In this document: positions 45,098 to 53,903 of the stretch, in pieces | Numbering within the stretch: position 1 is the first letter of the stretch | Layout of the letters: each line of letters begins with the position of its first letter | Assembly (NCBI RefSeq): GCF_900105415.1 | Contig: NZ_FNSM01000001.1 | Coordinates: 2,518,501-2,582,500, forward strand | Direction of reading: 5' to 3' | DNA length: 64,000 nucleotides | From: Streptomyces sp. TLI_105 | Lineage (GTDB): Bacteria; Actinomycetota; Actinomycetes; Streptomycetales; Streptomycetaceae | Notes under the pieces: model-generated | Database searches by the model: none | Told to the model about the DNA's origin: nothing | The model's input: only the letters and a program-made list of their open reading frames with translations | Translations under genes and position numbers: made by a program

Positions 45098-46222
45098 ATG
45101 CGCCGTCCTGTCGTGCAGAAGGCCCTGTGGGGCGCCGCCGTGCTCGCGCTGGTGACCGGCTGCTCCTCGGGAGACACCGGGCAGGATCCACGTACGACCC
45201 CGCCGGCCTCCGCCTCCCCGCCGTCCTCCGTCTCCCCGTCGCCGTCCGCCGCAGGCCGGGTGTCCGTGGCGGGCACGCTCACCGGGGGGCTGAAGTCGCC
45301 CTGGGGGCTCGCGGAGCTGCCCGGCGGGGATCTGCTCGTCTCCTCGCGGGACGAGCGGACGATCACCCGGGTCGACGAGCGGACCGGCGCGAAGACCCCG
45401 CTCGGCGAGGTGCCCGGGGTGGTGCCGGGCGGTGAGGGCGGGCTCCTGGGGCTCGCGGTCCGGGACGGCCGGGTGTACGCGTATCTGACGGCCGCCTCGG
45501 ACAACCGCATCGTGCGCATGCGGTACGGCGGCGGGGCGGGCGACCGGCTCGGTCCGCCGGAGCCGGTGCTCACCGGCATCCCGAAGGGCTTCGTGCACAA
45601 CGGCGGACGGATCGCGTTCGGGCCGGACGGGATGCTGTACGCGGGGACGGGCGAGACGGGCCGGACCGGGCTGGCCCAGGACCGGTCGTCGCTGGGCGGG
45701 AAGATCCTGCGGATGACGCCGGAGGGCCGCCCCGCGCCGGGCAATCCCTTCCCCGGCTCGGTGGTCTACTCGTACGGCCACCGCAATGTGCAGGGGCTCG
45801 CCTGGGACGCGGAGGGCCGGCTGTGGGCGGCCGAGTTCGGGCAGAACACCTGGGACGAGCTGAATCTGGTGGAGCCGGGGCGGAACTACGGCTGGCCAAA
45901 GGTCGAGGGGCGGGCCGGCCGGGCCGGGTTCGTGGACCCGGTGGCCCAGTGGCCGACCTCGGAGGCGTCCCCGAGCGGGATCGCGTACGCGCGTGGCGCG
46001 ATCTGGATGGCCGGGCTCAGGGGCGAGCGGCTGTGGCGCGTCCCGCTCTCGGGGGCGGAACGATCCGGGGAGCCCGAGGCGTTCCTGAAGGGTGAGTACG
46101 GGCGCCTGAGGACGGTCCTCGCGGCGGGCGGCGACCGGCTCTGGCTGGTGACCAGCGAGACCGACACCCGGGGGACGCCCGGGCCCGGGGACGACCGGAT
46201 CCTCCGGCTGGAGGTGAGGTGA
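45098..46222 (+). CDS. Lipoprotein of the PQQ-type glucose/sorbosone dehydrogenase family
   Basis: The 374-residue protein has a lipoprotein signal with lipobox LVTGC, a Ser/Pro linker and a six-bladed beta-propeller. Family motifs are LKSPWGLAELPGG, HNGGRIAFGPDGMLYAGTGE, SYGHRNVQGLAWD and EFGQNTWDELNLVEPGRNYGW. Members oxidise sugars extracellularly, often with PQQ, though many actinobacterial ones are uncharacterised. ATG 45098 follows an AAGGGGG site. It lies on the outer face of the membrane. Confidence 0.85.
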   Translation: MRRPVVQKALWGAAVLALVTGCSSGDTGQDPRTTPPASASPPSSVSPSPSAAGRVSVAGTLTGGLKSPWGLAELPGGDLLVSSRDERTITRVDERTGAKTPLGEVPGVVPGGEGGLLGLAVRDGRVYAYLTAASDNRIVRMRYGGGAGDRLGPPEPVLTGIPKGFVHNGGRIAFGPDGMLYAGTGETGRTGLAQDRSSLGGKILRMTPEGRPAPGNPFPGSVVYSYGHRNVQGLAWDAEGRLWAAEFGQNTWDELNLVEPGRNYGWPKVEGRAGRAGFVDPVAQWPTSEASPSGIAYARGAIWMAGLRGERLWRVPLSGAERSGEPEAFLKGEYGRLRTVLAAGGDRLWLVTSETDTRGTPGPGDDRILRLEVR

Positions 46223-46235
46223 GGAGGCGGTGGCC

Positions 46236-46547
46236 GTGTTCGGCGGACTGGACGAGTTCTTCGCGCCCGCGCGCAGGCACATCGAGGAGGAGCGCCGCAG
46301 GGAGGCCTTGACCAGGGAGGACCCGGGGGACGCGGATCCCGCGCGCGGTCCGGTGGACCTGACCTCGGGCCGGGTGACGATACGCCTCCCCCGCCCGCCG
46401 GAGGTCTCCGGCGGACGGGGGGACGCGGGGTCAGAGCGGCGTGTCGAGGAGGTGCAGGCGGTGGGCCAGGGCGGCGGCCTCGCCTCGGCCGGCGACGCCG
46501 AGCTTGGCGAGGATGTTGGAGACGTGGACGCTGGCCGTCTTCGGTGA
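46236..46547 (+). CDS. Small DUF6191-like protein whose frame lacks a nearby stop
   Basis: The first ~50 residues (MFGGLDEFFAPARRHIEEER start, LTREDPGDADPARGPVDLTSG later) look like a small Streptomyces family I recall as DUF6191, which usually ends soon after. Here no stop occurs; the frame continues through the 46387-46422 hairpin and antisense into the LuxR gene, ending at 46545 for 103 residues. GAGGAGG 8 bases before GTG 46236 supports translation. The extension is probably not functional. Confidence 0.5.
   Translation: MFGGLDEFFAPARRHIEEERRREALTREDPGDADPARGPVDLTSGRVTIRLPRPPEVSGGRGDAGSERRVEEVQAVGQGGGLASAGDAELGEDVGDVDAGRLR
46387..46422. terminator. Terminator between the DUF6191-like gene and the LuxR gene
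   Basis: CCGCCGGAG (46395-46403) pairs with CTCCGGCGG (46406-46414), extended by flanking C- and G-runs. It lies 9-45 bases after the LuxR stop and inside the open frame of the plus-strand gene. Confidence 0.7.
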
Positions 46548-49487
46548 GATGAACAGCTCCTCGGCGATCTGACGGTTGGTGCGGCCGGCCGCGACCAGCC
46601 GCAGCACGTCCTGCTCCCGGGGCGTCAGGCCGAAGCTGTCCTCCCCGGGCTCCGCAGGGGCCGGGGCCTGCTTCTCGGGGGCGAGGGAGAGGCGGGCGCG
46701 GGCGGCGAGGAGTTCCACGTCCTCGCGGAGCGGCCGGGCGCCGAGGCGGACGGCGGTGGCGTGGGCCTCCCGGAGCAGGGCCGCCGCCTCCTCGCGCCGG
46801 CCGCCCTCGACGAGCAGGGCGTCCGCGAGGCGCCGGCGGGCGCGGGCCAGCTCGTAAGGGCGTTCGAGGGGCTCGTAGGCGGCGACGACCTCGGCCCAGC
46901 GGGCGGCTGTCTCGCGGCCCTCGGCGCGGGCGAGCTCCTCGGAGACCTGCCGGGAGTAGGCCTGCCAGATCGGGACCGGGGCGGCGAGCTCGCGGACGCA
47001 GCGGCGGACCAGGGCGAGCGCCTCGGCGCGGCCCTCCTCGGCGGCGGGCAGTCCCCGGCTGTCGGCCTCGGCGGTGACGGCGGTGAGGACGAGCGGCCAG
47101 CCGTAGCGATGGGTGCCGGGCGGGAAGCCGGTCTCCGCGGTGACCGCGAGCTGGTCCCGTACGTCCGCGAGGCGTCCCTCGGCGGCGGCGATGGCGATCG
47201 CGACCTGCGCCATGGGCAGGGTGTACTGCGGGATCGGGTCGCGGCTGCCGTAGCGCGTGCGGGCCTCGGCGAGGTGCTCGGCGGCCCTGGCCGGCTCGCC
47301 GCGGAAGGTGGCGAGGTGGGCGAGCTGGAGCAGGGCCGTGCCGCCCGGCTTGGTGCTGCTCGCGCCGGAGCGGAGCAGCAGCTCGGCCTCCTCCTTGCTC
47401 CGGTCCCACTCGCCGAGCGAGAGGAGCGACTCGGCGAGGTTGGCGCGGATCCAGCCCGCGCTGTCGACGAGCCCGCGGGAGCGGGCCAGTTCGATGCCGG
47501 CCACGGCGATCTCCACGGCCTCGGCGGAACGGCCGAGCGCCTCCAGGGAGGAGGAGAGGTTGATGTGGGCGCGGGTGGCCTCGTGGAACTGGCCGAGGGC
47601 GACGGTCCGTTCGCGTGCCTCGTGCATCACGGCGAGGCCGCCCTCGGCGTCTCCGGCCGACACGAGGATGGTGCCGAGGGTGATCCGGGCGTTCAGCTCG
47701 ATCGGCTCGGCCTTGACGAACCGCGCGTACTCGACGGCGCGTTCGGCGGCGGCGAGCGCCTCGGGGCCGGGGTTGCGGAGCATGCCCCAGCCGGCCGCGC
47801 CGACCAGGACGGTGGCGTGGACGGCGGACGGCGGGAGGCCCTTGACCAGTTCCTGGGCGCGGGCGATCTCCGGCCAGCCGTCGCCCCGGCCGAGGTTGGA
47901 CTGGAGGCGGGCCGTCTCCGTCCAGAACCAGGCGGCGCGCAGGGGGTCGTTCTCGTCGCCGTCGAGGATCCGGAGCGCCGTGCGGCAGATCTTCGCGGCC
48001 CGTTCCCGTTCTCCGCTGAGCCGGGCGGCGACGGCGGCCTCGGCGAGCAGGTCGAGGTAGCGCAGCGAGGTGGTCTCGGGGTCGCAGCCGCAGGCGGGGT
48101 ACGCGTCGGCGTAGTCGATGGGGCGCAGGGACTCGCGCGTCTCGGCGGGCACCTTGTCCCACAGCTCCATGGCCCGCTCAAGGAGGCTGAGCTGCTCGGC
48201 GTAGGCGTGGCGCTTGCGGGTCTCGACGGAGGCCTGGAGGACGGCGGGCAACGCCTTCTCCGGGGCGTGCGCGTGGTACCAGTACGTGGCGAGCCGGGTG
48301 GTCCGCTCGTGAGGGCGGACGAGGCCGGGGTCGGCCTCCAGGGCCTCGGCGTAGCGCCGGTTGAGGCGGGAGCGTTCGCCGGGCAGCAGGTCGTCGCTGA
48401 CGGCCTCTCGGACGAGGGAGTGGCGGAAGCGGTAGCCGTCGCCGTCGGGGACGGCGAGGAGGATGTTGGCGCCGACGGCGGCCCGCAGGGCCTCGATGAG
48501 TTCGTCCTCGGGGAGCCGGGCGACGGCGGCGAGCAGTCCGTACTCGACGGTGGAGCCGCCCTCGGCGACGATCCTGGCGACGCGCTGGGCGGCTTCGGGG
48601 AGCGTCTCGACCCGGACGAGCAGGAGGTCGCGCAGGGAGTCGCTGAGCTGGCCGACGGCGCAGCCGGCCTCGTGGGAGACGACGAGCTCCTCGACGAAGA
48701 AGGCGTTGCCGTCGGAGCGTTCGAAGACCTCTTCGACAAGTCCGGGGTCGGGTTCGGCGGCGAGGATGCCGGTGAGCTGGCGGTGCACCTCGGTGCGGGT
48801 GAAGCGGGAGAGTTCGATGCGGCGGATGGTGCGGAGCCGGTCGAGTTCGGCGAGGAGGGGGCGCAGCGGGTGGCGGCGGTGGATGTCGTCGGCGCGGTAG
48901 CTGGCGACGACCACGATCCGGCCGCGGCGCAGGGTGCGCAGGAGGTAGGTGAGCAGGTGCCGGGTGGAGGCGTCGGCCCAGTGCAGGTCTTCCAGGACGA
49001 GCACGACCGTGCGGTCGGCGGCGAGCCGTTCCAGGAGGCGCACGGTCAGTTCGAAGAGCCGGGCGGTGGAGTCCTCGTCGGAGGGCTCGTGGCTGCCGGG
49101 GTCTCCCAGTTCGGGCAGCAGGCGGGCGAGTTCGCCCTCGTGGCCGTCGGCGGCGGCGGTGAACTCGTCGGGGAGGCGGCGGTGGAGCGCGCGCAGAGCG
49201 GCGGCGAAGGGGGCGAAGGGCAGGCCGTCGGCGCCGAGTTCGACGCAGCCGCCGAGGGCGGTGACGGCGCCCTGGTCGCAGGCCGTGTCGAGGAACTCCT
49301 CGATGAGCCGGGTCTTGCCGACACCGGCCTCGCCGCCGATGAGCAGGGCCTGGGGCTCTCCCGCGCCCGCGCGGGAGAGCGCCTCGGTGAGGGCGGTGAG
49401 TTCGCCGGCGCGACCGACGAAGACGGGGCTGACTGACCTGGTCTCCACGGCGCCGAGCATCGCACAGACTTCCGTGCCGTCGCTCAT
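46431..49487 (-). CDS. Large ATP-binding LuxR-family regulator (LAL type)
   Basis: The 1018-residue protein has an N-terminal AAA/NTPase domain with Walker A GGEAGVGKTRL (about 51-61) and Walker B VVLVLEDLHWAD, a long TPR-like helical middle region and a C-terminal LuxR helix-turn-helix (LTPREQDVLRLVAAGRTNRQIAEEL region, about 945-1000). This is a STAND-type activator that responds to an unknown ligand. ATG 49460, preceded by GGAAG, is an alternative start. A 65-codon gene lies 7 bases upstream and may be translationally linked. Confidence 0.9.
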   Translation of the reverse strand: MSDGTEVCAMLGAVETRSVSPVFVGRAGELTALTEALSRAGAGEPQALLIGGEAGVGKTRLIEEFLDTACDQGAVTALGGCVELGADGLPFAPFAAALRALHRRLPDEFTAAADGHEGELARLLPELGDPGSHEPSDEDSTARLFELTVRLLERLAADRTVVLVLEDLHWADASTRHLLTYLLRTLRRGRIVVVASYRADDIHRRHPLRPLLAELDRLRTIRRIELSRFTRTEVHRQLTGILAAEPDPGLVEEVFERSDGNAFFVEELVVSHEAGCAVGQLSDSLRDLLLVRVETLPEAAQRVARIVAEGGSTVEYGLLAAVARLPEDELIEALRAAVGANILLAVPDGDGYRFRHSLVREAVSDDLLPGERSRLNRRYAEALEADPGLVRPHERTTRLATYWYHAHAPEKALPAVLQASVETRKRHAYAEQLSLLERAMELWDKVPAETRESLRPIDYADAYPACGCDPETTSLRYLDLLAEAAVAARLSGERERAAKICRTALRILDGDENDPLRAAWFWTETARLQSNLGRGDGWPEIARAQELVKGLPPSAVHATVLVGAAGWGMLRNPGPEALAAAERAVEYARFVKAEPIELNARITLGTILVSAGDAEGGLAVMHEARERTVALGQFHEATRAHINLSSSLEALGRSAEAVEIAVAGIELARSRGLVDSAGWIRANLAESLLSLGEWDRSKEEAELLLRSGASSTKPGGTALLQLAHLATFRGEPARAAEHLAEARTRYGSRDPIPQYTLPMAQVAIAIAAAEGRLADVRDQLAVTAETGFPPGTHRYGWPLVLTAVTAEADSRGLPAAEEGRAEALALVRRCVRELAAPVPIWQAYSRQVSEELARAEGRETAARWAEVVAAYEPLERPYELARARRRLADALLVEGGRREEAAALLREAHATAVRLGARPLREDVELLAARARLSLAPEKQAPAPAEPGEDSFGLTPREQDVLRLVAAGRTNRQIAEELFISPKTASVHVSNILAKLGVAGRGEAAALAHRLHLLDTPL

Positions 49488-49494
49488 ACGGGGG

Positions 49495-49692
49495 TCACGC
49501 GGCCCGGACGAAGCGACCGCGACCGCCGTCGGTCGTCTGCTCCTCCGTGGCGTGGCCCCCGAACCGGTGGCCGAAGAGGCGCAGACCCCGTCCGGCGCCG
49601 GCGGCCGCGGCGGCCTCGTGACCGAGCCGCTGGGCGGCGGCCTCGCGGATGAGCTCGGCGTGGTTCATGCGCTGGAGTTCGTACTCGAACAT
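49495..49692 (-). CDS. Small hypothetical protein, 65 aa
   Basis: The product begins MFEYELQRMNHAELIREAAAQ and is helical at the N-terminus, with a Gly/Arg-rich end (GGRGRFVRAA). AGGGAGC lies at ribosome-site distance from ATG 49692. Its stop is 7 bases before the LuxR start, so both are probably in one transcript. I do not know the function. Confidence 0.6.
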   Translation of the reverse strand: MFEYELQRMNHAELIREAAAQRLGHEAAAAAGAGRGLRLFGHRFGGHATEEQTTDGGRGRFVRAA

Positions 49693-49851
49693 CGTGTGCT
49701 CCCTGGGTTTCCCGGTTTCGGTATCGCTCTCTTGCGATGCCTCTACTTTCGTTTCCCAGGGGGTGCCGTCACATCGGGCGAGTGCCGCATGTTCGGGGTA
49801 CGGGGGTCCTTAGGAGGGTCCCAGGGGGCCTTAGGCGGCGCCCTGAGGGTC

Positions 49852-50397
49852 TCAGGAGCCGGTGGTCGGGAGGCTCAGGAACAGGTCGAAGTAGGTACCG
49901 ACCGACAGGAGCAGCCCGAGGCCGCCCAGGAAGGCGCCGGCGCCGGCGACGGCGCGGACCCAGGCGGGGCGCCGGGGCAGGGTGAGCACGAGGGCGGCGA
50001 CGATCAGGGCGAGGAGGGCGAAGACGCCGTTCACCAGCGCGGTGCCGTGCCAGGCGTCGCCGTAGATCTCGTGGATCTGCTGGGCCGGGGTGCCGCCGGC
50101 GGAGGTCTTGATCTGCCCGATGAGCGTCTCGCGCTCGGCGACGACCCTGCCGGTCCAGGTGCCGGTGAGGGCGACGGCGGCGAGGCCGGCGGAGACCACG
50201 GCCGCGGCGCCGGAGCCGACGCCGGTGGCCTCCGGGGCGGCCGCCCCCTGGTCGTCCGGCTCGTCGTCGGTCGAGTCGTCCTGCTCGTCGAGCGGGACGA
50301 GGGCGTCGTCCCCGGTGTCGTCCACGGCGTCCGTGGTGGTCTCTTCGGCTGCGTCGGCCTCGGCCGCCGCGGTCTTCTCGGTCGTCTGGGTGTCCAT
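49852..50397 (-). CDS. Membrane protein, 181 aa
   Basis: The protein begins with a very acidic Thr/Asp/Glu-rich segment of about 60 residues (cytoplasmic by the positive-inside rule), followed by four predicted membrane segments. The first is at VGSGAAAVVSAGLAAVALTG and the last two lie around LALIVAALVLTL and AGAFLGGLGLLL. I do not recognise the family. The segment upstream, 49693-49851, holds an inverted pair CCCTGGG/CCCAGGG but no gene. Confidence 0.6.
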   Translation of the reverse strand: MDTQTTEKTAAAEADAAEETTTDAVDDTGDDALVPLDEQDDSTDDEPDDQGAAAPEATGVGSGAAAVVSAGLAAVALTGTWTGRVVAERETLIGQIKTSAGGTPAQQIHEIYGDAWHGTALVNGVFALLALIVAALVLTLPRRPAWVRAVAGAGAFLGGLGLLLSVGTYFDLFLSLPTTGS

Positions 50398-50432
50398 GCG
50401 GCGCACGCTAGGGGGCCGACATGAGAGGGGTC

Positions 50433-50990
50433 TTAAGACGCCTTCGCCGCGCGCCACTCGGGGGCGAGGACGGCCCAGACCTCCGTGTCCGTGCGGGAGC
50501 CGCGGTACAGGTAGTTCTCCCGCAGCACGCCCTCCTTCGTCATGCCGAGGCGGCGGGCGACGGCGATGCTCGGGAGGTTCTTCGTGGAGGCGAGCCATTC
50601 GACGCGGTGGATGCCGCGCTCCTCGACCGCCCAGTCGATGATGACCCGGCAGGCCCGGGTGATCAGGCCCTTTCCGGCGGCGGAGGGCTCCAGCCAGCAG
50701 CCCGCCTCGGCGGTGCCGTTCACGGCGTCGAAGGTCCGGAAGAGGACTCCGCCGACGAGGGTGCCGTCGGTCCAGATGCCGTAGAGGCGTCCGGTGTCGC
50801 TCGCGGCCTTCTCGGCGTACGAGGTGAGGTAGGCGCGGGCGGAGTCGAGGTCCGCGACGACGTCGGGGAGGCCGATGTGCTGCCCGACGAACTCCCGGCC
50901 CCGGTCCATGTGGGTGAGGAATTCCTCGGCCTGCCAGGGCTCCAGGGGCCTGAGCTCGGCGCCGTCGTCACCCAGCGATATCGCGAACAT
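50433..50990 (-). CDS. GNAT acetyltransferase, RimJ/RimL type
   Basis: The 185-residue protein has the RimJ/L arrangement: AELRPLEPWQAEEFL, GCWLEPSAAGKGLITRACRVIIDWA (acetyl-CoA site) and VARRLGMTKEGVLRE. Such enzymes acetylate N-terminal or antibiotic amino groups; the target is unknown. The ATG at 50990 follows GAGAGGA and lies 23 bases inside the end of the MMPL gene, so it is translationally coupled to the transporter. Confidence 0.82.
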   Translation of the reverse strand: MFAISLGDDGAELRPLEPWQAEEFLTHMDRGREFVGQHIGLPDVVADLDSARAYLTSYAEKAASDTGRLYGIWTDGTLVGGVLFRTFDAVNGTAEAGCWLEPSAAGKGLITRACRVIIDWAVEERGIHRVEWLASTKNLPSIAVARRLGMTKEGVLRENYLYRGSRTDTEVWAVLAPEWRAAKAS

Positions 50991-53208
50991 CGTCGTTCCT
51001 CTCCTCCGCGGCCGGAGCCGTCACGCGCTGTACGGGGATCTTCGCACGCGTGTCGGCGGCCTCGCGGCACTCCGGGGGTTCGATGCTGATCCGGGGCAGC
51101 AGCCGGTCGAGCCATTTCGGCAGCCACCAGTTCGCGCCGCCGAGCAGGTGCATGAGCGCGGGGACGAGGAGGGTGCGCAGGACGAAGGCGTCGAGGGCGA
51201 CGGCCGCCGCGAGCGCGATGCCGAACATCGCGATGACCCGGTCGCCGGAGAGGACGAAGGCCAGGAAGACGGAGATCATGATGACCGCGGCGGAGTTGAT
51301 CACGCGGCTGGTCTCGGCGAGGCCGACCCGGACCGCCCGCCGGTTGTCGCCGGTCTCCAGCCACTCCTCGTACATCCGGCTGACCAGGAAGACCTGGTAG
51401 TCCATGGAGAGTCCGAAGAGGACGGAGACCATGATCACGGGGAGGAAGGGTTCGATCGGTCCGGAGCTGCCGAGGCCGAGCGGCTCGCTCCCCCAGCCCC
51501 ACTGGAAGATCGCGACGACGATGCCGAAGGCGCCTGCGACGGCGGCGACGTTCATGAGGGCGGCCTTGAGCGGGATGCCGAGGGACCGGAAGGCGAGCAG
51601 GAGCAGCAGACAGCCGAGCGCGATGACCACGCCGACGAAGAGCGGCAGCTTGCCGACGATGATCTCGGCGAAGTCGTCGTACGAGGCGGTGACGCCGCCC
51701 ACGTGCACGTCGAGGGAGGTGCCCGCCTCGGCCTTCGGGAGGACGTCGTCGCGGAGCCGGTCGACGAGCTCGCTGGTCGCCTTGGACTGCGGCGAGGAGT
51801 CGGGCACGACGGTGAGGACGGCGGTGTCGCCCGCGCTGTTGTACGTGACCGGGGAGACGGACGCGACGCCCTTGGTGGCGGTGAGCGCGGCCGGCAGCTG
51901 GTCGAGGGCGACCCGGTCGTCGGCGCCGTCGAGGCCGGCGACGAGGGTGAGGGGCCCGTTGACGCCCGGCCCGAAGCCGTCGGCGAGCAGGTCGTACGCC
52001 TTGCGCGTGGTCGCGGTGCCCGGGCCGTTGCCCTGGTCGGAGGTGCCGAGGTGGAGCGAGAGGGTCGGCAGCGCCAGGACGCCCATGACGAGGACGGCGA
52101 CCGCGCCGAGGAGCTTGGGGTGCCGCTCGACGAAGGCGGACCAGCGGGCGGCGAAACCGGTGGGCAGCTCGGGCTGCGGGCCGCGCTCGGCGAGCGTCCG
52201 GCGTTCGCGCCGGGACAGCGCCCGCGTGCCGATGAACGAGAGCAGGGCGGGCAGCAGGGTGACGGAGGCGGCGACCGTGAGGAGCACGGTGAGCGAGGCG
52301 GCGATGGCGACGCCGTTGAGGAAGCCGAGCCGCAGGATGAGCATGCCGAGCAGGGCGATGCAGACGGTGGCGCCGGCGAAGACGACGGCGCGGCCGGTGG
52401 TGGCGACGGCGGTCTCGGCGGCCTCGGCGACGGAGAGGCCGCGTTTGAGGCCTCTGCGGTGCCGGGTGACGATGAAGAGGGCGTAGTCGATGCCGACGCC
52501 GAGGCCGACGAGCATGCCGAGCATGGGGGCGAAGTCGGCGACGGTCATCAGGTGGCCGAGGAGCACGATCCCGGAGTACGCGATGCCGACGCTGACGAGC
52601 GCGGTCGCTATCGGGAGCGCGGAGGCGGCGAGCGAGCCGAAGGCGAGGAAGAGGACGACCGCGGCGACGGCGACGCCGACGATCTCGGCGATGTGTCCGC
52701 CGGGGGCCTCGGTGAGGGCAACGGCGCTGCCGCCGAGCTCGATCTGGAGGTCGTCGGTCGCGGCGGCCCTGGCGGTGTCCACGAGGGCCCGGGCCTGGGC
52801 CTCGGGGATGTCGTCGGCCTGCGCGTCGAAGGTGACGGTGGCGTAGGCGGTGTGCCCGTCCTCGCTGATCTGTCCCTGGTTGTCGTCGTACGGGTCGGTG
52901 ACGGCGGCGATGCCGGGGAGGTCGGCGACCTCGTCGAGCATCCCGGTCACGCGCTCTTCGACGGCGTCGGCGCGGACGCTGCCGCGTTCGGTGTGCCAGA
53001 CGATGGTGTCGCTGTCGCCGCCGAGGCCGTGGAAGCCCCGGTCGAGGAGGGCGGTGGCCCGGCCGGACTCGGTGCCGGGGGCCTCGTAGTCGTTGGAATA
53101 CGCGCTGCCGGCGAGGGTCGCGCCGGCGGCGGTGCCGCCGAGGGCGAGGAGCCACAGGAGAACGACGACGAGACGGTGCCGGAGGCACCACCGTGCGATT
53201 GCGGCCAA
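50968..53208 (-). CDS. MMPL-family transporter
   Basis: The 746-residue protein has the RND-like MmpL topology: one N-terminal membrane segment, a periplasmic-type loop, five segments, a second loop and five more. The DYALFIV motif (about 240) is in the first half and SMDYQVFLVSR in the second; their Asp-Tyr pairs form the proton relay. MMPL proteins export lipids or antibiotics. TTG 53208 was chosen because AGGAG lies upstream and no ATG or GTG fits the hydrophobic start. Confidence 0.85.
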   Translation of the reverse strand: MAAIARWCLRHRLVVVLLWLLALGGTAAGATLAGSAYSNDYEAPGTESGRATALLDRGFHGLGGDSDTIVWHTERGSVRADAVEERVTGMLDEVADLPGIAAVTDPYDDNQGQISEDGHTAYATVTFDAQADDIPEAQARALVDTARAAATDDLQIELGGSAVALTEAPGGHIAEIVGVAVAAVVLFLAFGSLAASALPIATALVSVGIAYSGIVLLGHLMTVADFAPMLGMLVGLGVGIDYALFIVTRHRRGLKRGLSVAEAAETAVATTGRAVVFAGATVCIALLGMLILRLGFLNGVAIAASLTVLLTVAASVTLLPALLSFIGTRALSRRERRTLAERGPQPELPTGFAARWSAFVERHPKLLGAVAVLVMGVLALPTLSLHLGTSDQGNGPGTATTRKAYDLLADGFGPGVNGPLTLVAGLDGADDRVALDQLPAALTATKGVASVSPVTYNSAGDTAVLTVVPDSSPQSKATSELVDRLRDDVLPKAEAGTSLDVHVGGVTASYDDFAEIIVGKLPLFVGVVIALGCLLLLLAFRSLGIPLKAALMNVAAVAGAFGIVVAIFQWGWGSEPLGLGSSGPIEPFLPVIMVSVLFGLSMDYQVFLVSRMYEEWLETGDNRRAVRVGLAETSRVINSAAVIMISVFLAFVLSGDRVIAMFGIALAAAVALDAFVLRTLLVPALMHLLGGANWWLPKWLDRLLPRISIEPPECREAADTRAKIPVQRVTAPAAEERNDDVRDIAG

Positions 53209-53386
53209 AGGACGTGCTCCTGACTGGATCTGTGCTCGCGCCCCACTGTCGCAGCCAAACGTGATCGTTTGCCCGTTTCGTGGCGATCCTCACAGGGTGC
53301 GTCACGGGGCCGGGGGCTGCCCGCCCCCTCCCCCTGGCGTCCCGACGCCATTCCAGTTTGCGAAATCGAAAATTCGGGAACGCGGG

Positions 53387-53413
53387 GGCGCATTAATTCC
53401 CGCACAATGCGCC
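53387..53413. repeat. Inverted repeat in a low-GC gap
   Basis: GGCGCATT (53387-53394) and AATGCGCC (53406-53413) form a perfect 8-bp dyad around an 11-base loop. The gap 53209-53503 is less GC-rich than its surroundings and contains no gene; the dyad lies about 90 bases upstream of the next start and may be an operator. Confidence 0.4.
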
Positions 53414-53503
53414 ATATTGCGCCGGGTCGCGCTCCATTGCCCGACAGATGAATTCACCCATACCCTCGCATCAGGCTGCTCGACGAAATACTTGGGGGTG
53501 GTA

Positions 53504-53833
53504 ATGAGGCTTCGGCTGATTTCTCTCTACTGTTCGACGACGGAGGACGACACGGGCGAGGACGAACAGCGCCTGCTGGTCAACGGGGTCCAGGTGTGGG
53601 GCGCGGAGGCACCGGGCCTGAACAACAGGGAGACGGCCGACCTGTCCGCCGTCCCACTGATCGACTTCAACACACGCGCCCGCGTCGAACTCCTCGACTC
53701 CGATTCCGGGGACGACGACGATCTCCTCGGCCGCTTCTACGTGGGGCGGTCCCAGGCGGGCCAGGGAGAGCTGGAGTACAAGTTCACCGAGGACGACGCG
53801 GACTACACGCTGACCTACGAGGTGCTCGCTTAG
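53504..53833 (+). CDS. Small acidic protein, possibly C2-like
   Basis: The 109-residue protein is very acidic (DSDSGDDDDLL; TEDDTGEDEQ) and beta-rich, with no signal peptide. The Asp-rich loop near residue 76 and the alternation of beta strands recall a Ca2+-binding C2-like sandwich, but I cannot place it in a family. The ATG at 53504 has a weak GGGGGTGG site. It ends at a strong bidirectional hairpin. Confidence 0.5.
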   Translation: MRLRLISLYCSTTEDDTGEDEQRLLVNGVQVWGAEAPGLNNRETADLSAVPLIDFNTRARVELLDSDSGDDDDLLGRFYVGRSQAGQGELEYKFTEDDADYTLTYEVLA

Positions 53834-53846
53834 GCCCGTTCCACAG

Positions 53847-53892
53847 GCGAAGGGCGGTGCGGCCGTCGTGAGACGGCCGCACCGCCCTTCGC
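53847..53892. terminator. 21-bp perfect hairpin terminator
   Basis: Bases 53847-53867 pair perfectly with 53872-53892 around the loop GTGA. It lies between the convergent small acidic gene and the membrane-anchored gene and should terminate both. Confidence 0.9.
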
Positions 53893-53903
53893 ACGGCTGC
53901 GGG

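Noticed and set aside
49701..49761. CCCTGGG/CCCAGGG inverted pair before the LuxR operon
   Set aside because: Arms are 44 bases apart and short; could be chance in GC-rich DNA.
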